Source: Cristatella mucedo (Eukaryota > Bryozoa > Phylactolaemata > Cristatellidae). Taken from it: a stretch of DNA of 64,000 bases. This document shows, piece by piece, positions 57,346-64,000 of the stretch (the first letter of the stretch is position 1; every line of letters begins with the position of its first letter). Below the pieces are notes generated by a model. It searched no databases and was not told where the DNA came from. It saw only the letters and a list, made by a program, of their open reading frames with translations. The stretch covers positions 2,017,001 through 2,081,000 of the forward strand of contig WPIO01000048.1 in NCBI GenBank assembly GCA_009760855.2, read 5' to 3'. Both the position numbers and the translations under genes were made by a program.

Positions 57346-57664
57346 GTGAGTAATCCTTGTTCGCTGCCCAACCGTCGTTGGCTGGCCATTGGCTCAATGC
57401 TGTGGGTTTCAAAGAGATGTCAGCCGTGCTTGCCACTGATGTAACCTCGGTTAGTTCTGTGGTCAGGCTTCCAGGTAAACAACTCAGCAATCATGAGCAG
57501 TCTGACTCCAGAAGACCTCCCTTTCCCTAAATGTTGGCTGATCAAAAAGCCTCACTTTTGCAACTGCTATGCTTGAACATGTAACTAAGCTTTGCCATAG
57601 TGCTCTTTTTTGTCCTAGTGGGAACTGGAATGGTCTGCTTGTCGAACGTCCGAGTGTTTAATAC

Positions 57665-57838
57665 CAAGCAGGAATCATGACCCTGTGCATTTCACCCCAA
57701 CCATGTATTCATGCTGTTTATCAAGCATGATATTACTCACCATTCAATCGCATTTCCCTTTGCAGCAAATGTAAAGCGCCTGGAAAGAGATTGAGTTCTC
57801 TGAGGGCACTTTATCAAGTGCATTATTATTATTATTAT
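57665..57838 (+). mobile_element. LINE-A 3' end in NCOA6 intron
   Basis: CATGACCCTGTGCATTTCAC, CATTTCCCTTTGCAGCAAAT, GAGTTCTCTGAGGGCACTTT and an (ATT)n tail. Confidence 0.9.
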
Positions 57839-57899
57839 CATTTGGAGATGAATACAGTCTACCATAGCAGACTTTGTTCTCTCTTATGCCTGATCTGGT

Positions 57900-58062
57900 A
57901 GCATTAGGCTGCCCGTGTCTTAGCCCAGGGATAAGGTGTTCGTTCTCGTAGACCCTGGTCGTGGGTTCGATTCCTATTGTGGTCGATCCTTTATTGACCA
58001 CTGCAAGCGATGGTGAAGGTTCTTCTGTCGCTCAGGGTGAGGATGAGACTAATAAATAAGCT
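57900..58062 (+). mobile_element. SINE-1 in NCOA6 intron
   Basis: Head CTTAGCCCAGGGATAAGGTG, box B GTGGGTTCGATTCC, body GTCGATCCTTTATTGACCAC, and a tail with AATAAATAA. Confidence 0.82.
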
Positions 58063-59122
58063 TGCCTTTTTTGGCAAGGTTTACATAAATAGGCAGGTTC
58101 AAATATTTTGCTTCTGTTGGCTATACGTGGACACGGTGTCTGAAAAGATGCAAGAAATGTTCACATGACTACCGTGACAGGAACAGTCCTTCATGCTAAC
58201 AAGGCTTTGAGGCAGCAATTAAAGAAAGGAACTCCAGTGCCGGATGCGGAAGGCATGTATGTAGGTTAGCTGCACTATCATCTCGGATGGACTACGGTAG
58301 CCTTTTCGAGTTTTGTTATCACTGGTTATAAATTCATATTAAACTCTTCGTTTTGTCTGTTTCGAGTTCAAAAGTTGTTTTTTAACTCTGACCATAATTT
58401 TCCCGTGGCAGCAGCTGGTGTAACCTTCCCATCCAATCACCTCTTCCCATCCTAAACCCTTTTCCAAACAACGTGCCTACTGTTCAAGTCATCGCATCAT
58501 CGGTGGAAAGTGCAGTGTGCACGTGCCAGCTCAGTCAGATCCCATCTTAACAGCCTGTTTGCCACAGTGGTTTGGGTGCTGCCCAGGTAGTCGGGATCGA
58601 TACCGTGCTGACTGGGCAGTGCACAACGTGAGGCTCAACTCAGTTAGTGAGCTTGGCTGTCGTTCACTTGCACGAAACAATCTTATGCCGGTGTCAGCAA
58701 CTGCCAAGCAGTCGCCTCTAGGGCTGCTTTTGCCGTGTGCCTATTGTCAGGGCACTTGTGACCCTAATGGCTTCGTAATAGAACCAGCCAGCTGGATCAG
58801 GCATCCCTCTGCCGTCGGCCAATCGAATGCCGGGCCTGTAGGCTGTTTCAGCAGAGTATTGGCTAAATAGTACGCTAGGAGCTTGCAGCTCACCGTCGTC
58901 GGCTGCAGCTGGCCAGTTGAAAAATCTTGCAGTCGTGCTCTCTGCATTATTCGCTGTGCTGCCGGTCATGCGATGTGCTCGAGAAAGCGTCCAGCATAGC
59001 ATGTGGTGTAAGACAGCTCGTGCGAAAGCCCAAGGTAAAGAAGTGAAAGCCTTAGGTACAGAAGCAGTGATCTTACCATGTGATTTTCAGTTATCTGTGC
59101 TTTTTGTCACCCTTTAATTGCT
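58063..59122. other. intron, contains a 117-codon open frame of unknown meaning
   Basis: The frame 58517-58870 (plus strand) is Cys/Pro/Ser-rich and overlapped by antisense frames. No flanking pair of good splice sites in a compatible phase was found, so I do not call it an exon. Confidence 0.35.
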
Positions 59123-59123
59123 G

Positions 59124-59150
59124 AGCACACACACACACACACACACACAA
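59124..59150. repeat. (CA)n microsatellite
   Basis: About 13 CA units. Confidence 0.95.
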
Positions 59151-59151
59151 G

Positions 59152-59330
59152 TAGTCATTCATTTGTATAGTGCCCTGGGAAAACTTTAAAAAGTCTATAT
59201 ATGTGCTTTACATACACCGAAGTACTCGAGCCCACGTTATCAAATTTATTCATCTTGAGCTCGGTCGATAAAGTGAGTACCTTAACCCCTGGGCCAAGCC
59301 AGATTAGCACCAAAAATAAGTAGCCGTGCA
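59152..59330 (-). mobile_element. SINE-2 in NCOA6 intron
   Basis: Reversed 3' end CATTTGTATAGTGCCCTGGG and TGTGCTTTACATACACCGAA, reversed box B ACTCGAGCCCACG, reversed box A CTTAACCCCTGGGCCAAGCC. Confidence 0.72.
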
Positions 59331-59374
59331 TCTTGTTGTGAACGTCGAAGCTGCCACATAGCACCACATCTCGC

Positions 59375-59535
59375 TAGCAACGTATCGACTTAAAGGTTTG
59401 GTCACTCACTTTTCATGTTGTTTATCAAGCATACCACTCACCATTGGATCGTGTTTCCTTTGCAGCAAATGTAAAGCACCTAGAAAGAGATTTGAGTTCT
59501 CTGAGGGCGCTATATCAAGTGCATTATAATTATTG
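59375..59535 (+). mobile_element. LINE-A 3' end, internally deleted
   Basis: ATCGACTTAAAGGTTTGGTC comes from the IDFKVLS codons and jumps to the last part of the 3' UTR, then GAGTTCTCTGAGGGCGCTAT. Confidence 0.82.
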
Positions 59536-59599
59536 CTCCGGTATACCTATTCGAACTACTTCTCATCCAGGCTTCCTATCGTACAATCTGCTCTCCTGA

Positions 59600-59935
59600 G
59601 TAAAGTTGTTTAGCTGTGCCTCGTACAAACCTTAAGTCCTTTGCTTGAGGGTGTAGTTTGTATGCTCCCAAAGTCTGGTCCTCACACCCGACTGGCGTCA
59701 CGACATCCCGACCTTAGCACATTCAAAAAGAAGCTAAAATGCACATTTCCTTCACAGCATTGACTGGGTTGTTGTGATTTTTTCTGTGTGGACTCATTAG
59801 TAGTCACACTGTGCATAATATTACTAACCAATTAACATGCTTCCTTTTCAGCATGTGTAGACCCTGAATGCCTAGACAGAGACTTGGTTTGCTTCGGACT
59901 CTACATAGATGTCTTGATAGTATTGTTTTATTATC
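59600..59935 (+). mobile_element. LINE-A 3' fragment, strongly diverged
   Basis: CCTCGTACAAACCTTAAGTC, GTATGCTCCCAAAGTCTGG, CATTCAAAAAGAAGCTAAA and the decayed terminus near 59880. Confidence 0.65.
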
Positions 59936-60264
59936 AGGTAGTGTTTGTAATTTTGAAACACTTACATTGTACAATTACAGTATGCTGCATGAAATAATGA
60001 AATTTTGCCGGTTGATCTTGAATAGTTGCAATTTGGATTTCGGTTAAAACGTGTTTACTAGTTCCTATAATCCAGTGTACTCTTCGCCACTGCTGTAACT
60101 ATTTTGCTCTCACTTTTTGAATGGCTGTTTGCTAACAAAAATAATTAACTAGGCTGGTTGTAGCTGTCACTCATTTTATTAAAGTGAACATAGCCCCCTG
60201 TTTATTTGTTGCTCATTATTTTTTGCACTATTCGCATGCCTCCATACATTACTTTGTAATGCAG

Positions 60265-60330
60265 GTGATCGAGTTATTAGCCTGACACTTGCTGGAAATG
60301 GAGCAGGTCTGCAGAGAACACCTGCCGTAG
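60265..60330 (+). CDS. NCOA6: NCOA6 homologue, coding exon 3
   Basis: This is a 66-bp exon between an acceptor ending AATGCAG and a donor TAG/GTACGT, phase 1 on both sides. It encodes DRVISLTLAGNGAGLQRTPAV (residues 98-118). The first part aligns with the vertebrate continuation after VQIEG (a GEGAINLALAQ-like block), which ends the conserved N-terminal domain. Because both ends are phase 1, the exon could be skipped without a frameshift. Confidence 0.85.
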
Positions 60331-61309
60331 GTACGTATGCTGTGGCATCTGTGTCCCAAGCTTTTTGGCGACCTTATTGTGTCCTGCCTTGACTGCTCGT
60401 TTTGAAAACTTGCAATAAGCTCATGCAAGTTGCTAGTACATGTTGTGCCTTCTGCCCTTCATAGCCGTAACTGATTGTATAACAGCGTTGATGCCATCAT
60501 GTCGGCAGTGTCTTAGAGGGATCACAGCTAGGCTACATCGTGGCCAGAATTGCTGAATGCATGTGTCCATCCTGGTGTTCTAAGCTCACAAATCAGGTGT
60601 AAAAAAAGCCTGACTTTGGGTTTACAAGATTTCATTTCGTGGGCACTTTCCTTTACTGCGACTTCATGCAGTTGAGATAATTTCTCTTGATGAAGCTAGC
60701 TAGACCTGTAGGCTAACTCTAGAATGGCTCACATTGAACCATGAGCTCAGAAAGATGTCATTTGTTCCGTTGCAGTCTTCATTAGTTCTCTGTCGTAGCT
60801 CTTCAGCCGTTATATTTGACACTGCACAGACATTTCTGATAGGCTATGTACTTTCTTTTCTGTCTTCAGCATTGCCAGTTTGTCCGACCCTATATTGTTC
60901 ACTCAGCATTTCCTGCAGCCTTGCCTCTTGCTACAAAGTATAGATATTTTCCTTGTTTCATCTTTTTTCCTTAGTGCTAATGATCTACTTTGTTATTTTT
61001 AATGTATTGACTAATGCCTTGCTGTTTAAGTGCATGTGTTTGGTTGCTGCTGATTTCCATGCCAGCATGCTTCTTCAAGGTAAATCTTTGCTGATTCGTT
61101 AGTCCCATTCATGTAGTGGCAGAAGAGTCCTAGAAATAACTGTTGATGCTTACATGCTCAGGTTTTGAACTGCATGCAATCTTGTTGGTCTGGTTTTGTT
61201 GTAATCATGGCTTGCTACTCTTTGATCCCGAGCTGTATCCCAATTTTGGCTAAATGTGCTGGTAACTGTCTGCTTCGAGTCTACTAACTGGACGTGATTT
61301 ACTTTTCAG

Positions 61310-61422
61310 CAGCCAGTCTGTCTAGTCACTCTTTCACGGCCACTACGGGAAGCAGTGCTGCTGTTGGTCTGTCACACTGTTCCGATCGATCCACACCAAC
61401 TACTGACCGACAGCTTAGTAGC
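61310..61422 (+). CDS. NCOA6: NCOA6 homologue, coding exon 4 (Ser/Thr-rich)
   Basis: The exon begins after ACTTTTCAG and enters in phase 1, matching exon 3. It encodes about 37 Ser/Thr/Ala-rich residues (SLSSHSFTATTGSSAAVGLS and onward to TTDRQLSS). I place its end before GTGAGT at 61423, leaving phase 0, because that gives the sensible Pro/Ala-rich frame in the next exon. The non-consensus C before the donor is a weakness. A second GT at 61470 would force exon 5 into a frame without the basic patch. The protein is low-complexity here, so only splice logic supports the exon. Confidence 0.65.
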
Positions 61423-62424
61423 GTGAGTGCTGCTGCTGCTTCATTGTATGCAGACTGCATGATTGTAGGTGATTGTAGTTAATGCTTTTCTTCATGCATA
61501 GTTAGTATGATGCTGTTGTGTATTGCTTTGATGCGCTTGGGTTTAGCTGTTTGTCTCCGCAGCATCATGACTAATCGAGATAAATTTATTACTAATTGAT
61601 GCCCAGTCGATAGATGCTTTGTGCTGGGATGAGTAAGCTCGGATCATTCATTGGACTTCTGGCAGGCTTCTACATTTTTAAAGTGTGAATGCTTTGGAAA
61701 GTTTGGTAGGACATAGCCGTGTCTCCATAGTCATGTAAGAAAATCGGGCGTGACTGAGATTTTGCATATCTTGAGTGTTGGGTTCTGGCTGCATAATAAT
61801 TCAGACGTCTTAATATTCAGATATCCTTCTCCCCCTCATGTGAGAGTGGTGCTAGCATATTTAAAAATTGTTTATAAAGGTCAGCAGTATGCCAAAGAGC
61901 TGAATACCTATGGGGAAACTTGGATTTAGGGTGCAAACACACTGAAGGGGCATAGCTTCAGTCCTAATTGATGCCTTGTGAGATATCCCGGGGAAGTTTG
62001 GCTTGGTTCAAGAAAAAACAGCCTCCCCCTGGAACTGCATCGTGATTGTGAAAATTTGAGATCCGTCTTGAAGAGGTGGTGACTGGAAAGCAGAATTCGG
62101 TAGAATTGATCTTGTCAGAGACGGGTGTAAATTAGCTGCAGAGACTAGCTGCAGTCCTGCTTGGCTGCTTGTCTTCCTTTCAAGTAGTCTGTGGCCGCGC
62201 ACACCGGAGGCTGTGCGAATAATGCTGTATTTGAAATCGCAATAGTTACTCCGAGCTACTCTTTTTTTTAATTACCTCTTTCCTTGAAAATCCCTTTGGA
62301 AATCTGGTTGGGCAGCCATGCCCACAAGTTGTCACGTCAGCCACTCGTGTCACATGAGTCCCTCTGTTGACCATGGAACTGTCCAGCCGGTTGGCCACTG
62401 AATCGTTACTGCTGCCTTTGCCCC

Positions 62425-62592
62425 TGGGTCTTAACCCGTGAGGTAAGGTGCTCGTTCTTCACGACCCAGTTCGTGGGTTCGAGTACTGCACTGGGCGATA
62501 CTTTATTGTCCATTGCAACTAGTGGTGATAGCCGTCCCTGGCTGTAACTCCTCGAAAAATCACCACGGCTAAGTAGGTGTTAAGTTTTGGGT
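62425..62592 (+). mobile_element. SINE-1 in NCOA6 intron
   Basis: Head GTCTTAACCCGTGAGGTAAG, box B GTGGGTTCGAGTACTGC, body GGCGATACTTTATTGTCCAT. Confidence 0.8.
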
Positions 62593-62833
62593 GTTCTTAT
62601 CAGTTTAAGGGGCTAGGTGATTCGCACACGAAAAGCTCGTACTGCTAAGCCAGTGTCTCTCGTCATCGTCGTTTCATTTAGCTGCATCCGTCTAATCGGT
62701 AGTGTTGAGCCATGCTGGCCTGGTGGTGGTAGTGCTGCTGCTGCTGCAACGAATTCCGGTGCCTGTGTTTCTGTGTAAATCTCATGTGTTATTTAGCGTT
62801 CCTGTGGTTTAATCTTGTCCTATCGTTCTGCAG

Positions 62834-63185
62834 GGCGTCGTTCACAAGTTGGGTTCACCTCCGCCAGCTGTCAGCGGTTGCCTTGCTGCTGCTGCGCCTC
62901 CTCCTCCTCTGACGTCGCTGCATGGCCAGCAAGAGCCAGCAAAACGGCCTCGAAAGGTTGCCTCGCGTGCGGCGGGATGCAAGAAGCGAGCCGTCGACCC
63001 GGGCTCGGCCACTGTTGTCGTCACCACCGAATCTGTCGCTCCCTCTCCCGGCCTCCTGTTGGCAGCAGGCACTGCTTCCGAAGTTCCGGCAAGCCTTCTG
63101 GCTTCGAGCGTAGTACCCAAGCCTCGGTATCGCCATACGAAATCGGCTGCGGCAAGCAACACAGCCAGAGTGGCTGCCACAACAG
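62834..63185 (+). CDS. NCOA6: NCOA6 homologue, coding exon 5 (Pro/Ala-rich, nuclear-localisation-like patch)
   Basis: The exon starts after TTCTGCAG in phase 0 and ends at ACAG/GTGAAC in phase 1. It encodes residues 157-273, reading GVVHKLGSPPPAVSGCLAAAA, PPPP and so on. Residues 193-208 (KRPRKVASRAAGCKKR) form two basic clusters spaced like a bipartite nuclear localisation signal. This suits a chromatin cofactor, although I infer the function. Without splicing the frame would stop at 63230. The donor at 63186 instead joins the long frame of exon 6 in the correct phase. The DNA is GC-rich, unlike the AT-rich intron around it, as expected for coding sequence here. Confidence 0.7.
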
Positions 63186-63324
63186 GTGAACTTGTGGCCA
63201 CACGCGTCAGCCTGCCTGCCTGCCTGCATTAAGCAGCACTCGTTGCTGCCGCTGCTCCTTGCTCCCTTCTACGCCGCTAGCGCAGCCCGCGGCGCAGCCT
63301 GATTGTGTCTCGTTTGCCGCCCAG

Positions 63325-63963
63325 CGGATGCAGGGCTCGCCGCCACCACAGCTCTGCCGTCGAAGCAGCCATCGGCTGCCGCAGGCGCCAGGTCAGCTCA
63401 GCACTCCTCCTCGCTGCGACCCTCGTCGGCCGCCTGCCTGGTCTCGCTCGTTGGGAGCGTGCCACCATCGGCGTTGCGGGCAGCTGCCCAGCCGCCGCCT
63501 TCGGCGCCACAGCAGCCGGGCCTCGGCATGACCTCCTCGCCAGCGTCGGTCGCCTGCACGCCTCCTAGGATTGGCAGTGGAGAGAGCGTGAGAGTGATTG
63601 GAAGCATCGATGTAACGACGTCACTGGGTGCACCCAGTGCGAGCCGAGGTGTCGGGGGAGTGTATGTAGCCGCCGATGGCTCCTCGGCGGCTGCAGCCGC
63701 TTCTGCGACTATAGCTACCTCCAATTGGCATCGGCTGACGGGCGGCAGGGCGATGGTGTCGGCCGGAACGTCTGCTGCTTGCACAGCCCCCTCTGGGTTG
63801 CTGGCAGGCGGCACCCAGAGCTACTTCAGCAGCCGAGCAGCGCACCAGCTCGGAGCTGTCGCAGCAGCAATGGGTGCTGGTGGCAGCTCGGCTGGGCAGC
63901 TTGGTGGCTTCGGCTCGTCGTCTGTCCCTCACGTCATGGCCAAACATCTCTATCATCCCGCGG
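63325..63963 (+). CDS. NCOA6: NCOA6 homologue, coding exon 6 (low-complexity, gene continues past window)
   Basis: The exon begins after TTTGCCGCCCAG and enters in phase 1. The spare G of exon 5 plus CG makes Ala, giving ADAGLAATTALPSKQPSA. It runs open for 213 codons and ends at CGCGG/GTACGT, again phase 1. Composition is Ala/Ser/Gly/Pro-rich (PPPSAPQQPG, SSAAAAASATIATS, GAGGSSAGQLGG), the character of the central disordered part of NCOA6, though with far fewer glutamines than the vertebrate protein. The stop just after the donor shows that the frame only continues by splicing. Several antisense and off-frame open frames here are shadows of this GC-rich exon. Confidence 0.72.
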
Positions 63964-64000
63964 GTACGTGACCGCAAGTGTGGCCGGCATTGGCTGCTCG

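Noticed and set aside
58517-58870. 117-codon frame in an NCOA6 intron as an extra exon
   Set aside because: No compatible acceptor/donor pair, and the adjoining exons join perfectly without it.
62842-63977. Long antisense and off-frame frames (up to 138 codons)
   Set aside because: Shadows of GC-rich NCOA6 exons 5 and 6. Only the chosen frames join by splice phase.
1-64000. CRISPR arrays, bacterial operons or prophage
   Set aside because: No regularly spaced direct repeats, no runs of adjacent long frames, and clear spliced eukaryotic coding sequence.

Overview
This is nuclear DNA from an animal. It is rich in decayed transposable elements, has spliced genes with kilobase introns, and shows no bacterial-style operons. 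An invertebrate with a large genome seems most likely, because of mixed CR1/L2-like LINEs, two tRNA-derived SINE families and a compact Ala/Ser-rich NCOA6 homologue. I cannot place the phylum from the sequence alone.

Layout. Positions 1-47 kb are accessory DNA, made almost entirely of fragments of interspersed repeats. These are LINE-A and LINE-B (both CR1/L2-like non-LTR retrotransposons, every copy damaged), SINE-1 and SINE-2 (tRNA-headed), and unclassified families that I call C, D, E and R. Several are nested or rearranged. A large inverted segmental duplication lies at about 12.6-16.2 kb against 20.1-22.6 kb. A LINE-B copy at 17.87-19.22 kb has the inverted 5' half typical of twin priming. 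LINE-A copies sit end to end at 41.4-45.1 kb. A 187-bp hAT-family miniature element at 33.3 kb has a perfect 8-bp target duplication and closely resembles the Charlie-type URR1/SPIN elements known from vertebrates.

Three pieces of host-like coding sequence lie inside this repeat field. Two are minus-strand exons resembling Elongin C (23481-23659 and 33022-33197). Both are in frame between splice-like signals and share flanking non-coding DNA, so they are a segmental duplication, not processed retrocopies. The third is a 107-codon minus-strand open exon (5447-5770) that I do not recognise. It follows a good splice acceptor and has a ruined neighbour copy at 4.75-5.1 kb.

Positions 48-64 kb hold the 5' part of one plus-strand gene, a homologue of NCOA6 (nuclear receptor coactivator 6). 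Six coding exons (54695-63963) join in one frame with consistent splice phases and encode about 486 residues before the window ends. A CpG-rich block with a YY1-like motif and a strong splice donor at 48352 is the best candidate for its promoter and non-coding first exon. The introns carry SINE-1, SINE-2, LINE-A 3' ends, microsatellites and a 947-bp foldback element (52367-53313). In other animals NCOA6 works in the nucleus in the MLL3/MLL4 (Trr) histone H3K4 methyltransferase complex.
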